A stretch of DNA of 64,000 nucleotides, from contig NZ_JAWRCU010000019.1 in assembly GCF_033542235.1 (NCBI RefSeq), positions 56,653 to 120,652 on the forward strand, given 5' to 3'. Position 1 is the stretch's first letter. Each line of letters opens with the position of its first letter. Under the pieces are notes generated by a model. That model was not told where the DNA came from, did no database searches, and saw only the letters and a program-made list of their open reading frames with translations. The position numbers and the translations under genes were made by a program. This document shows, piece by piece, positions 27,186-36,430 of this stretch. The DNA is from JAWRCU01 sp033542235. GTDB lineage: Bacteria > Pseudomonadota > Alphaproteobacteria > Rhizobiales > Rhizobiaceae.

Positions 27186-28778
27186 CTACTTGCGGTCGGC
27201 TGGCGCGGATTCGTCGATCCAGATATCGTCATAGGGCTGAAGCGCCAACTCGGTCGCGTTCGCCACCAGGCCATGCACCCATGGCTGATACGCCATGACC
27301 GCTTTGTTGTAGTTGAAGAACCAGACCGGCGCCTCGTCCTGGACCAGGTTGTTGGCCTGCTTGAGCAGATCGAGCTGTTTGGCCGGATCCCGTTCCTGTT
27401 GTGCCGCCTCGTAGAGCTTGTCGAACTCCGCGTTCGAGAAACTCACATAGTTGCAGGCGGACTGCGCGGTCTTCGACCAGAAGCAGCGCAGAGCATTCAG
27501 CGGATCGGGCCCCGTCTGATTGGACCAGATATAGGCCTGGAAATTGTTGCTGGTTATGGCGTCGCCGAGCGCAGAGCTTTCGACCGGCTTCGGCTTCACT
27601 TTGATTCCGACCTTCTGCAGCATGGGCAGAATCGCCTCGACGATCGGCACGCCCCAGCTTTCGTTCGGGCTGGCGGTCACCTCGAATTCGAAGCCGTCCG
27701 CATAGCCCGCTTCGGCCAGAAGTGCCTTGGCCTTTTCCGGATCGAAGGGGTAGGCGGGCTTGTCCTTGTCGAAGGCAGGCGAGGAGATCGGCAGCCAGCC
27801 GCTGGCGGGATACGCCTTGTTCTTGACCAGCCGATCGATGATCAGCGGTGAATTGATCGCATAGTTGATCGCCTGGCGGACGCGCTTGTCCTGAAACGGC
27901 TTCAAGGCCGGGTTGAAGCCGATGTTGCGTGTGTAGACTTCGGCGACCTCGAGCAGGTGGTCCTTCAGTTCCGGATCGCCCTGATAGGCCTGGTACTGCG
28001 TCGGACCGAGGATTGAGACGTCGATTTCCTTGTTGCGGAAGGCGACGTCGCGCGCGCTGTCTTCACCCATCAGGATGATATTGACGCGATCGAGATAGGG
28101 TTTTCCCTCCTCGTAATATTTGTCGAATTTCTCGACCACGACCTGGGAGCCCGGAATGTGCTCCTTGAACTTGAATGGTCCCAGACCGATCGGCGCCGTT
28201 CCGAAAGTCGATTCATCAGCCACATTGGAAGGATAGATGGCTGTCGTGTTCTGCATCAGCGCGAAGCCGGGATTGATCGGTGCGATGAAGGTAATTGCCA
28301 GAGTGTTGTCGTCGATCTTCTTCAGCCCGGCGATGTCCTCGCTCTTGCCGGCGGCAAAGTCGTCGGCGCCCTTGATGTTGGCGATATAGCTGGCGCCCGG
28401 GAATGCGTTCTTTGGATTGGCGATGCGCTTGTAGCTGTAGATGATGTCGTCGGCCGTCAGCGGCTTGCCATTGTGGAACACCGCGTTCTTGCGCAGATGA
28501 TAGGTGTAGGTCAGCCCGTCGTCCGACGTATCGGCCGAGGTCGCCAATTCCAGCACCGGCGCGTTCTTGGCCGAATCCCAGCTATAGAGCGCGCGGTGGA
28601 TCGCCTGGGTGATGAATTCTTCCTGCGTGTTGGGGCTCGCCTGGATGTCCAGCGTGGCGAAGCTGGAGCCATAAGGTGCGGTGAAGTTCAGCGTCCCGCC
28701 TCGATGTATCTCATCCGCGAGCGCGATGCTTGAAACGCCAAGGCTGAGAATGGCTGCAATCGTCAATCTCTTGAGCAT
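27186..28778 (-). CDS. Peptide ABC transporter periplasmic substrate-binding protein (SBP_bac_5)
   Basis: A 530-residue exported protein of the DppA/OppA family. The signal peptide is MLKRLTIAAILSLGVSSIAL, probably cleaved after LADE or nearby. The family motif YTYHLRKNAVFHNGKPLTADDIIYS is clear, as are FKDKRVRQAINYAIN-like and PASGWLPISSPAFDKDKPAY segments. It captures a peptide or similar ligand for the four downstream genes. The ATG at 28778 begins the signal peptide; the frame is open for 16 more codons. Ligand identity is unknown; the neighbouring amidohydrolase and aminotransferase hint at modified or D-amino-acid peptides. Confidence 0.92.
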   Translation of the reverse strand: MLKRLTIAAILSLGVSSIALADEIHRGGTLNFTAPYGSSFATLDIQASPNTQEEFITQAIHRALYSWDSAKNAPVLELATSADTSDDGLTYTYHLRKNAVFHNGKPLTADDIIYSYKRIANPKNAFPGASYIANIKGADDFAAGKSEDIAGLKKIDDNTLAITFIAPINPGFALMQNTTAIYPSNVADESTFGTAPIGLGPFKFKEHIPGSQVVVEKFDKYYEEGKPYLDRVNIILMGEDSARDVAFRNKEIDVSILGPTQYQAYQGDPELKDHLLEVAEVYTRNIGFNPALKPFQDKRVRQAINYAINSPLIIDRLVKNKAYPASGWLPISSPAFDKDKPAYPFDPEKAKALLAEAGYADGFEFEVTASPNESWGVPIVEAILPMLQKVGIKVKPKPVESSALGDAITSNNFQAYIWSNQTGPDPLNALRCFWSKTAQSACNYVSFSNAEFDKLYEAAQQERDPAKQLDLLKQANNLVQDEAPVWFFNYNKAVMAYQPWVHGLVANATELALQPYDDIWIDESAPADRK

Positions 28779-28880
28779 GTTGGTTCCTCCCTCTGTCGAT
28801 TTTGGTCCGCAAGGACCGGTTTTCAAAATGGCCGCTTCTCCTCCGTGCGGCTGGCCCCGATAGGCTGATTTGCGCCGGCC

Positions 28881-30518
28881 TCAGCGAGCGTCATGCACGA
28901 CCTTGCCGCCGAGCAGCGTCATCACGCAGCGTGTGCCGCTGAGAATCACATCGGCCGGAGCCTGCAGCAGGTCGGCATCGAAAACAGCGACATCCGCCCA
29001 TTGTCCCGGCACCAGGCGCCCCTTCGTCCTCTCGGCCTTCTCGAGATACGCGCCGCCTTCCGTGTAGGCCTGCAGCGCCTGCTCCCGGGATAGGCGCTCG
29101 CTCGCGTCCATCACCGTGCCCTTCCAGGTCTCGCGGGTGATCATCGCATGCAGGTTCGGAAACGGATTCGGCGAACAGACCGGAGAGTCCGATCCAGTGG
29201 AAAGCACGAAGCCCGAGCGTTGCCATGTGCCTGCGGGATAGCTGGGCAGGCCGCGTTCGGGTCCCAGAACCGCGATGTAGCTGTCTCCGAAATCATGGAT
29301 GAAGGCGAGCTGGGGCGAGGGGCAGATGCCCGCCGCCTTCATCCTGGCGTTGTGATCGGCGCCGATGAAGCCGCAATGCTCGACGCGGTGCCTGCGGTCC
29401 GGGTCGGGGTTTGCGGCGAGCGCCTTTTCATAGGCTGTGATGAGCTGGTCGACGGCGGCGTCCCCGATCGCGTGGCAGGCCAGGCGGTAACCCCGGTCGT
29501 GGTAGGAGCGGATGGCGGCTTCCAGCTGCTGGGTGGGCAGCATCTGGACGCCGAAGTTCTCCGGCTCGTCCTTGTAGGGCTTTGTCATCCAGGCCGTGCG
29601 CCCGCCTGCCGATCCGTCGAGAAAGATCTTGACCGCGCCTACGCGCAACCTGTCATCGCCGGCGCCGGTAACGTAGCCGGCGCGCCAGCAATCTTCCACG
29701 ATCGAGGAATCGGGGTCACCGAGCAGTGTGAGCCAGACGCGTACGGGCAGCCGATCCGAGAGCTTGGCCTGCTGGTAGGCCTGCATTTCGACATAACCCG
29801 CAACATGGCCAAGCGCCGCCTCCATGCAGCTCGTAATGCCGTAGGAGAGCAGATGCTTGCCGCCGCGCTCGATGGCATCGACCAGTTCGTCGACTGTCGG
29901 GGCAGGGATGCAGGAAGCCACGAGGTTCTGGGCATTTTCCGCGAGAAAGCCGTTCAGGCGACCCTCACTGACACCGATCACGCCGCCGTCCGGCACCGCG
30001 GTCGATTCCGTCACGCCTGCGAGTTCGAGCGCCTTGGAGTTGGCGATCGAGACGTGTCCGCAGGCGCGCGTGACGACGACCGGATGGTCGGGCGCGGCGC
30101 GATCGAGCTCGGCGCGCGTCGGGTGGCGTCCGGTGTCCAGTTTCACCTGGTCGTAGCCCCGCGCCCTCACCCAGCCGCCTCTCGGCGTGGCGGCGGCGCG
30201 CTTTGCGACGCTTGCGAGCAAAGCGTCGAGCGTCGGCGCGGCTTCCGGGGTCACGTCCACCCAGTTCATCACCAGACCTGTCGAGATGAGGTGCAGGTGG
30301 TTGTCGTTCAGACCTGGGCACGCGAAGCGGCCTTCAAGGTCCACAAGCCTGGTTCCTGCACCCTTCAGCCCGAGTATCTCGTCGTCAGTTCCCGCTGCCA
30401 GCACCTTGCCTTGCCATATGGCGAGCGCCTGACGGTTTCCCTCCTCCAGCCCGCACCAGATTTGCCCGTTGTGCAGGATGAGATCGGCTTCGACGAGATG
30501 TGACACGCTGTCTCCCAT
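28881..30518 (-). CDS. YtcJ-like amidohydrolase
   Basis: A 545-residue metal-dependent hydrolase of the amidohydrolase_3 (YtcJ) group, predicted to act in the cytoplasm. The first metal-ligand pair lies in CPGLNDNHLHLISTG. Further conserved elements are RGYDQVKLDTGRHPTRAELD, the DGSAGGRTAWM segment, HAIGDAAVDQLI, HRVEHCGF and LSTGSDSPVCSPNPF with the catalytic aspartate. Such enzymes cleave N-acyl or amide bonds; the substrate is unknown. The gene is upstream of, and same strand as, the peptide transporter, so it could process imported compounds. The ATG at 30518 (MGDSVSHL) suits the family start; the frame continues upstream for 47 codons without similarity. Confidence 0.88.
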   Translation of the reverse strand: MGDSVSHLVEADLILHNGQIWCGLEEGNRQALAIWQGKVLAAGTDDEILGLKGAGTRLVDLEGRFACPGLNDNHLHLISTGLVMNWVDVTPEAAPTLDALLASVAKRAAATPRGGWVRARGYDQVKLDTGRHPTRAELDRAAPDHPVVVTRACGHVSIANSKALELAGVTESTAVPDGGVIGVSEGRLNGFLAENAQNLVASCIPAPTVDELVDAIERGGKHLLSYGITSCMEAALGHVAGYVEMQAYQQAKLSDRLPVRVWLTLLGDPDSSIVEDCWRAGYVTGAGDDRLRVGAVKIFLDGSAGGRTAWMTKPYKDEPENFGVQMLPTQQLEAAIRSYHDRGYRLACHAIGDAAVDQLITAYEKALAANPDPDRRHRVEHCGFIGADHNARMKAAGICPSPQLAFIHDFGDSYIAVLGPERGLPSYPAGTWQRSGFVLSTGSDSPVCSPNPFPNLHAMITRETWKGTVMDASERLSREQALQAYTEGGAYLEKAERTKGRLVPGQWADVAVFDADLLQAPADVILSGTRCVMTLLGGKVVHDAR

Positions 30519-30657
30519 TTCCGTCGCGGCACGCGCAGCGGGCGGCGACTCAGGTGCCGCACCGCTTGCCACGCTCTTCTCTTTCGGCTCCCCCCGAGAA
30601 TATCGACACCGTGGAGGCGAATGCCGCCCTTGGCCAATTCGGTTTTCGCAAGGGCCC

Positions 30658-30672
30658 ATGCCAATTTTGCAT
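30658..30672. promoter_or_regulatory. Candidate LysR-type operator between amidohydrolase and lysR genes
   Basis: ATGCCAATTTTGCAT is an ATGC-N7-GCAT dyad that contains the T-N11-A core of LysR-type sites. It lies in the 227-base divergent gap, 74 bases before the regulator start. Target of the adjacent regulator is inferred. Confidence 0.45.
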
Positions 30673-30745
30673 AGCGCAGTGATTCGAGTGGATTATGGTT
30701 CAGACTGCGCCAGAAGCGCCTCGCGCAAGCATTGGAGGGGTTTGC

Positions 30746-31681
30746 ATGGAGATCAAATGGCTGGAGGATTTCGTCACGCTGGCCGAGACATCGAGTTTCT
30801 CCCGGGCCGCCGAAGCGCGCAACGTGACGCAATCCGCTTTCAGCCGCCGCATCAAGCAACTCGAGACATGGGTCGGCGCAACGCTCATCAGCCGCGCGAC
30901 CATGCCTGCCGAACTCACGCCCGCTGGGCGGAACTTCCTTCCCGTGGCGCGGGAAACGATTCGCACCTTCTATACCGTTCGCGAGACATTGCGCCCGGCA
31001 TCCGAACACGGCCTGGTGCACTTTGCAGCCCTGCACACACTCACCGTCACCTTCTTTCCGCAATGGCTTGCCCAATTGCAGAGGGAAGGGGGCGAGATAG
31101 GGACGTCGATCCTGCCGGACCGCGGCGGCATCGAGGCGAACCTCGCCTTCCTGAGCGACGGCGAGGCCGACTTTTTCCTCACCTACGCCCATAAGGAAGT
31201 GCCGTTCCATCTCGACCATGAACTGTTCGAGTTTCTCACCATCGGCACCGATCGGCTCATCCCGCTCGCCGCGCCGCATGTCCGCAGCGGCAACGGCGTG
31301 CTGGCGGGGCGCGACCTGCTCGACCGGGCCTTGGCCGAAAAGCTGACGATCCCTTACCTCAGCTACGGCTACAGTTCGTTTTTCGGGGTGGCGCTCGGTA
31401 AGCTGCTCGCGCGGCAGCCAGGCTTCCGGCAGAGGATCATCCACCAGAATACGATCAGCGCAGGCTTGAAGATCATGGCGCTCAACGGCGCCGGCATCTG
31501 CTGGCTGCCGGAAAGCCTGGTCGAACAGGAGCTTGCGTCAGGCACCCTGGTCCCCATCACCCAATCGGCCGGCTGGTCGCTCGAGCTTGATATCAGGCTC
31601 TACCGCAGCGTCGGCAACAGAAAGCGAAACGCAGAGATCTTATGGAGCGCTGCCCAACGGATCGCGAGCCGCGCGTCCTGA
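30746..31681 (+). CDS. LysR family transcriptional regulator
   Basis: A 311-residue regulator. The N-terminal winged helix-turn-helix (residues 1-60) reads MEIKWLEDFVTLAETSSFSR then AAEARNVTQSAFSRRIKQLE, with the LxxFxxxAxxxSFxxAA pattern of LysR proteins. The C-terminal part (about 90-300) is the substrate-binding-like effector domain. It is divergent from the amidohydrolase and peptide-transport genes, the usual arrangement for a LysR activator and its target. The ATG at 30746 was preferred over an earlier open frame because it starts the helix-turn-helix. The effector is unknown. Confidence 0.92.
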   Translation: MEIKWLEDFVTLAETSSFSRAAEARNVTQSAFSRRIKQLETWVGATLISRATMPAELTPAGRNFLPVARETIRTFYTVRETLRPASEHGLVHFAALHTLTVTFFPQWLAQLQREGGEIGTSILPDRGGIEANLAFLSDGEADFFLTYAHKEVPFHLDHELFEFLTIGTDRLIPLAAPHVRSGNGVLAGRDLLDRALAEKLTIPYLSYGYSSFFGVALGKLLARQPGFRQRIIHQNTISAGLKIMALNGAGICWLPESLVEQELASGTLVPITQSAGWSLELDIRLYRSVGNRKRNAEILWSAAQRIASRAS

Positions 31682-31874
31682 CTGTCGCTTCTCAAACGAG
31701 CGCGGCACAGCGAGGGAGCCAATGGACGAAGCCGTCACGGCGATTTGTGCGCCTCGACCCAGTCGGCAAGACAAGGCTAGCGGCCTTGATCGCGTCCCCG
31801 GGCGGCAGGTGCCGCGCACGAGGCATTGAACAGGGCTCCCTCTGAGGCTTCGGCCGCGGGTGCCGTGCCGGCAA

Positions 31875-32753
31875 TCAGGGGGCCGCCGCATGGCGCGAAG
31901 CGGCGGTTCCGAGCGCGGTGTCGAAGTAGAGCGCCTGCAGACGGCGTGTCAGCGGGCCCGGCCTGCCGTCGCCGATGGTCGCGTCGCCGATGCGGACGAC
32001 CGGCATCACGAAGCTGGAAGCGGAGGTGAGAAAGGCCTCGGCGGCCGATTGCGCGTCCTGCGGCGTGAACGGTTCCTCCTCGATACTGGTGCCCTCTTCC
32101 TCGCAGAGCCTCAGCAGCGCGCGCCGCGTGCAGCCGGCCAGGACCGTCTGGGAGTTGGCGCGGGTCCGGATGCGGCCGTCCCGGGTCACAATGAAGGCCG
32201 TCGAGGAAGCGCCTTCGGTGACGAACCCGTCCTCCCCAACCAGCCAGACGTCGTCGAAATGGCGTTTCCGCGCCTCGACCTTTGCCATCACCTGGCCGAG
32301 CAGCATGGTGGTCTTGATGTCCCTGCGCGCCCAACGCGGATCAGGCGCAAGGTCCACGGCCACCCCTTCGGTCTGACCCTTGGTGCCGGTCAGCCTCCGG
32401 GCCTGCGTAAAGGCAATGACCGTGGCGGGGAGGTCCACCGGATAGACGAAATCGCGATCGGCTTCGCCGCGCGACACCTGCAGATACACGGTGCCTTCCC
32501 TCACGCCGTTCCGGCCGATCAGTTCCGCCTGCACTCTTTCGATCTCTGCGCGTGGCATGGGCATCGGGATGTTCAACGCGGCCAAAGAGCGTTCCAGGCG
32601 AGCCATATGGAGGTCGTTGTCGATCATGGAGCCGTTGAGCACGGCGGTCACTTCATAGACGGCGTCGCCGAACAGAAAGCCGCGATCAAAAATACTGACA
32701 CGTGCCTGATCTTCCGGCACGAAACGCCCCTGACAATAGACGATGCGTCCCAC
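31875..32753 (-). CDS. Class IV aminotransferase, D-amino-acid transaminase-like
   Basis: A 292-residue PLP enzyme of fold type IV. The start (GRIVYCQGRFVPEDQARVSI) and FDRGFLFGDAVYEVTAVLNG are typical of D-alanine/D-amino-acid aminotransferases. The PLP lysine is in RRDIKTTMLLGQVMAK. The segment FVTEGASSTAFIVT includes the conserved glutamate. Branched-chain aminotransferases and aminodeoxychorismate lyase share the fold, so the D-specific call is likely but not certain. It is convergent with the LysR gene and separated from the transporter by it, but could take part in the same peptide or D-amino-acid catabolism. Confidence 0.82.
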   Translation of the reverse strand: MGRIVYCQGRFVPEDQARVSIFDRGFLFGDAVYEVTAVLNGSMIDNDLHMARLERSLAALNIPMPMPRAEIERVQAELIGRNGVREGTVYLQVSRGEADRDFVYPVDLPATVIAFTQARRLTGTKGQTEGVAVDLAPDPRWARRDIKTTMLLGQVMAKVEARKRHFDDVWLVGEDGFVTEGASSTAFIVTRDGRIRTRANSQTVLAGCTRRALLRLCEEEGTSIEEEPFTPQDAQSAAEAFLTSASSFVMPVVRIGDATIGDGRPGPLTRRLQALYFDTALGTAASRHAAAP

Positions 32754-33011
32754 AACTCACCTTGCGCCGGGTTTGCGCCTCGGCCCTTCTTTTCGTGCGC
32801 GACGCTAGCGGACGGGGGAAAGCCGTTCCAATTCAGTTTGTGCAAGACGTAATGCAAATTTTCATGACTGACGGGCCGATCCTTGGACGGCGGTTCGATT
32901 AGTTGCGATCTATTCCTTGGGAGCTCGGTGCTGTTCGTAGCTAAACCTATTGCTCAGCAGGGTTTCGTCGTGGTGGTATCGCTCATGATGATCTTGCGAC
33001 GTGGCTACGGG

Positions 33012-33326
33012 ATGACGTCGTTTCGTCAATCGCCGCTGGTCCTGCTCCCGCTGCTTGTCCCAGTCGGCTGCGGGACGGCGCTCAATTCGCAACAATACCA
33101 GACCATGGACTGTGTGGCGCTCAACCGGGCGGTTTTCGATACATCAAAGCAAATCTCGACCACCGCCATCACCCTCGGCAACGTGGGCAGCTACGCCGTG
33201 CCCTTCTGGGCGCTGGGCGGCGGTCGAGTGAAACAGGCCCTGGTCGATCGCAACAGCCGCAGGCTGTCGGATCTGCAAAGCCGTCAGGAGCAGATGCTTG
33301 CAGAACGAAGGCGCCGGTGCGGGTAG
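33012..33326 (+). CDS. Small exported (possible lipo-) protein
   Basis: A 104-residue protein with an N-terminal hydrophobic signal (SPLVLLPLLVPVG) followed by C20, so it may be a lipoprotein, though the residues before the cysteine (PVG) do not form a canonical lipobox. The mature part has cysteines at QTMDCVALN and at the end, a small hydrophobic patch (NVGSYAVPFWALGG) and a charged helical C-terminus (RLSDLQSRQEQMLAERRRRC). No family is recognised. The ATG at 33012 was chosen because it begins the signal. An ATG at 32985 is an alternative. A palindromic repeat follows the stop. Confidence 0.65.
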   Translation: MTSFRQSPLVLLPLLVPVGCGTALNSQQYQTMDCVALNRAVFDTSKQISTTAITLGNVGSYAVPFWALGGGRVKQALVDRNSRRLSDLQSRQEQMLAERRRRCG

Positions 33327-33349
33327 CGTTCTGCAAATCGCTAAATGCA

Positions 33350-33424
33350 GGCGCCGCCCCTCACCCTTACCCTTTCCCCGTGAAGGACGGGGAGAGGGTA
33401 AGGGTAAGGGTGAGGGGCGGCGCC
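33350..33424. repeat. Palindromic repeat, CCCCTCACCCTTACCC family, copy 3
   Basis: GGCGCCGCCCCTCACCCTTA pairs with a right arm ending GGTGAGGGGCGGCGCC. The right arm contains an extra GGGTAA hexamer compared with copies at 11219 and 19256. It lies between convergent genes. Confidence 0.85.
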
Positions 33425-33507
33425 GGCCTGAAAACAGAGGGCTTAGGATAAGCGGTGATTTCGTTGTCAGCCTGCAACCTGATTGCGATCATATGGCGAA
33501 AACACCC

Positions 33508-34323
33508 TCACACCGGCGCCATCTGCATCGCCATCCGCCGTTCCGACCGGCGGCGCGAGGCCTCGTACCAGATCGCGCAGACCACCGTGATGCTGATCAG
33601 GATCAGCGCCAGCGCGTTGATGGTGGGCGTGATGCCGCTGCGCACCTTGGAGAACACATAGACGGTGAGCGTGTCGTAAGTGCCGCGCGTGAAGAGTGTC
33701 GTGTTGAAATTCTCGATCGACTGGAAGAAGGCGATCGCCGCGCCTGCGCCGATTGCCGGATAGAGGTGCGGCAGGAGGATCCTTCTCAGCACCTGCGCAT
33801 GGCTGGCGCCGAGATCGAGCGCGGCTTCTTCCAGCGACCGGTCGAAGCTCTGCAGCCGTGCGAGCACCAAGAGCATCACGAAGGCGGCGATATAGGATAC
33901 CTGGCCGAGCGTGGCGAGGTGCAGCCCGGCGGGGACCGAGAACTTGTTCCAGAAGAGCAGCGTCGAGATGCCGATTACCGCGCCGGGCGTCAGGATCGGT
34001 GCGACCATCAGCCCGTAAAGAACCGAGCGCAGCGTGCCGGAAAGGCTGTTGATCAGGATCGCAGCCGCGGTGCCGATCGGGACCGAGAGCACGACGACCG
34101 CGAGCGCAACCACGATCGTATTGCCGAAGGCGACCCACATGCGTCCGTCATTCCACAGATCGACGAACCAGCGGTCAGTGAAGCCGACCCAGGGATAGAC
34201 CGACGGAAAGCGGGAATCATTGAAGGCGGCGCCGCCCATGATGATCAGCGGCAGGATCATGTAGGCGAGGAAAACCACGAGGTAGAGATGGTACGGCCAT
34301 TCCGATCTGCGTGCTTTGCTCAT
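33508..34323 (-). CDS. ABC transporter permease (PotC-like)
   Basis: A 271-residue inner-membrane permease of the spermidine/putrescine type with six hydrophobic segments. The EAA loop EEAALDLGASHAQVLRRILLP is clear. The start is the ATG at 34323, 7 bases after the stop of the partner permease gene; the frame is open for six codons more. It is the last gene of the four-gene operon. Substrates of close families include polyamines, 2-aminoethylphosphonate and other small amines, so the ligand is not certain. Confidence 0.92.
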   Translation of the reverse strand: MSKARRSEWPYHLYLVVFLAYMILPLIIMGGAAFNDSRFPSVYPWVGFTDRWFVDLWNDGRMWVAFGNTIVVALAVVVLSVPIGTAAAILINSLSGTLRSVLYGLMVAPILTPGAVIGISTLLFWNKFSVPAGLHLATLGQVSYIAAFVMLLVLARLQSFDRSLEEAALDLGASHAQVLRRILLPHLYPAIGAGAAIAFFQSIENFNTTLFTRGTYDTLTVYVFSKVRSGITPTINALALILISITVVCAIWYEASRRRSERRMAMQMAPV

Positions 34324-34330
34324 CGGCGCC

Positions 34331-35215
34331 TCACTTCGCAATATCCGAAAGCTTGACCCGGAACAGCCGCATCACGATCGAGATGAAGATCGTGCAGATG
34401 AGCAGCAGCAGGAAGGCGTAGGCCGACCCTGTGTTCCAATCCTGCGCCTCGAACATCCACTGCTGGATGATCTCGGTGAACCAGCGCGAATTGGTCGAGG
34501 CAAGCAGCGTCGGAACCAGGATCGAGCCTGCCGAGAGCATGAATACCATCACGGCCCCGGACGCGATGCCGGGCTTGGCATGAGGCAGGATCACCCGCCA
34601 ATGCGTGCGCCACCAGGGCGAGCCGAGATCTTCGGCCGCTTCGATCTGGTTGGTGTCGAGCGACTGGATGGCGTTGTAGACCGGAAACAGCATGAACAGC
34701 ACGTAGGTGTAGACCAGGCCGATGACGACGCTTCTGAAGCCGGTCATCCAGCGGATTGGCTGGTCGATGATGCCGATGCCCATCAGCATGAAGTTGAGCG
34801 GCCCCTTGAGCGCCAGGATGATGAACCAGGCGAAGGCCCTCAGCACCTCGCTCACCCACAGCGGGATCAGGAGCAGCAGGAAGAGCGTCGGCACGACATT
34901 GCTGCGCGCGACCTTTGCCAGATAGTAGGCAAGGGGATAGGCGATGACGAAGCAGAGCACCGTGACGACGCTGCTGTAGACGATCGTCAGGATGAATATC
35001 TCGATATGGATCGGACTCCGGAAGAAGGTCAGGTAATTGTCGAAGCTGTAGAAATCTTTCGGACCGCCGACCTCCACGATCGGCAGATACGGGCGGAAGG
35101 AATTTTCGAAGAGATAGAGGTCCGGCAGGATGACAAGAGCGAGAAGCCAGAAGGCCGTCACGGCAATGAACACGGCCGTCAGCGACAACCCGTAGCGGCG
35201 AACCAGATCGTTCAT
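34331..35215 (-). CDS. ABC transporter permease (PotB-like)
   Basis: A 294-residue inner-membrane permease. A long first periplasmic loop (LYLFENSFRPYLPIVEVGG) and the EAA loop IEAAEDLGSPWWRTHWRVILP place it with PotB. Its ATG overlaps the stop of the ATPase gene (ATGA at 35212-35215), showing translational coupling. It forms the membrane channel together with the PotC-like protein. Confidence 0.92.
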   Translation of the reverse strand: MNDLVRRYGLSLTAVFIAVTAFWLLALVILPDLYLFENSFRPYLPIVEVGGPKDFYSFDNYLTFFRSPIHIEIFILTIVYSSVVTVLCFVIAYPLAYYLAKVARSNVVPTLFLLLLIPLWVSEVLRAFAWFIILALKGPLNFMLMGIGIIDQPIRWMTGFRSVVIGLVYTYVLFMLFPVYNAIQSLDTNQIEAAEDLGSPWWRTHWRVILPHAKPGIASGAVMVFMLSAGSILVPTLLASTNSRWFTEIIQQWMFEAQDWNTGSAYAFLLLLICTIFISIVMRLFRVKLSDIAK

Positions 35216-36315
35216 CCTGAAGCCGCGCTCAGCATCGGCGTTTCATCGGCCAATATGACTGCGCGTTGAGGGTCGAAGACCATGAGCAGCTTCTCGCCCC
35301 GAGACGGCACCGATGCCTGGCCGTCATTGCGCGCCTCCGAAACCAGGATGCGTCCGCCGGGATCGCGCGCCTGGATGCTGATGAAGTTCCCCTCGAAGGC
35401 GACGTCGGCGACCTCGACGGGAATGGCGTTCTCACCGTTGATGCGCTGGCTGACCAGTCTTGCGTGCTCGGGCCGCACATAGAGCTTTGCGCTCGCTGCG
35501 CGTTCGGCATTCGGGCCGACCATTGCCTTGAACGTGCCGATGGTCGTCTCGAACTGCGCGGCGTTGCCGGAAACGCTGCCGATCCTGCCGGAGAAGATAT
35601 TGTTCTCTCCGACGAAGGACGCCACGAAGCCGTTTGCCGGACTGTTGTAGATCTCCTGCGGCACCGCCACCTGCTGCAGCTTGCCATGGGACATCACGCC
35701 GACCCTGTCCGACATGGCGAGCGCTTCGCCCTGGTCATGGGTGATGTAGACGAAGGTGACATTGGTGCGCTTCTGGATGGCGCGCAGCTCGGCACGCATG
35801 TGCTGGCGCAGCTTGAGGTCGAGCGCCGAGAGCGGCTCGTCGAGCAGCATGACCTGAGGCTCGACGGCAAGCGCCCGGGCGATTGCGACACGCTGCTTCT
35901 GGCCTCCGGAGAGCTGAGCTATCGACTTCTCGCCCGCGCCCGGCAGGTCGACGAGCCGCAACAGTTCTTCGGCCTTGGCTCGCCGCTCCTTCCTGTCGAC
36001 GCCGCGTACCTCGAGCCCGAACGCGATGTTTTCCCAGACCGGCATCAGCGGGAACAGCGCCAGGTTCTGGAAGATAAGCGCGGTCGGTCGCTGGTTTGGG
36101 CGTATGCCGCGCATGTCCTGGCCGCCGATGCTGATCTTACCTTCGCTCGGGTTGATGAAGCCCGAGATCATGCGCAGGATCGTCGTCTTGCCGCAGCCGG
36201 ACGGGCCGAGGAAGGAGAAGAACTCACCGGGCCTGATGTGAATGGTCACGCAGTCAACGGCCCTGAACGAGCCGAAGTTGGCGGATACGCTGTCGAGATC
36301 GACTCCTGCGCTCAT
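35212..36315 (-). CDS. ABC transporter ATP-binding protein (PotA-like)
   Basis: A 367-residue ATPase. Walker A is GPSGCGKTT, the signature QLSGGQKQRVAIARAL, and Walker B VMLLDEPLSALDLK. The C-terminal TOBE_2 domain (about 280-360, KLYVRPEHARLVSQ) is typical of polyamine and iron transporters of the MalK/PotA group. It sits between the binding-protein gene and the permeases. The gap to the binding-protein gene contains an attenuator-like hairpin. Confidence 0.94.
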   Translation of the reverse strand: MSAGVDLDSVSANFGSFRAVDCVTIHIRPGEFFSFLGPSGCGKTTILRMISGFINPSEGKISIGGQDMRGIRPNQRPTALIFQNLALFPLMPVWENIAFGLEVRGVDRKERRAKAEELLRLVDLPGAGEKSIAQLSGGQKQRVAIARALAVEPQVMLLDEPLSALDLKLRQHMRAELRAIQKRTNVTFVYITHDQGEALAMSDRVGVMSHGKLQQVAVPQEIYNSPANGFVASFVGENNIFSGRIGSVSGNAAQFETTIGTFKAMVGPNAERAASAKLYVRPEHARLVSQRINGENAIPVEVADVAFEGNFISIQARDPGGRILVSEARNDGQASVPSRGEKLLMVFDPQRAVILADETPMLSAASG

Positions 36316-36386
36316 CTTTGCAGAGCCTACCCCTCGTGATTATGCCACCACGGTAGCGTTGCTTCGGCCAGTGCTCAACAGGAAAA

Positions 36387-36411
36387 CCGCCGGATCTACC
36401 GAATCCGGCGG
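36387..36411 (-). terminator. Intrinsic terminator-like hairpin after the binding-protein gene
   Basis: Read on the minus strand, CCGCCGGAT and ATCCGGCGG form a perfect 9-bp stem with a 7-base loop, followed by TTTTCC. It lies 20 bases after the binding-protein stop and before the ATPase gene, so partial termination would favour binding-protein output. Confidence 0.7.
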
Positions 36412-36430
36412 TGATCGCGATTGCTCTGTC

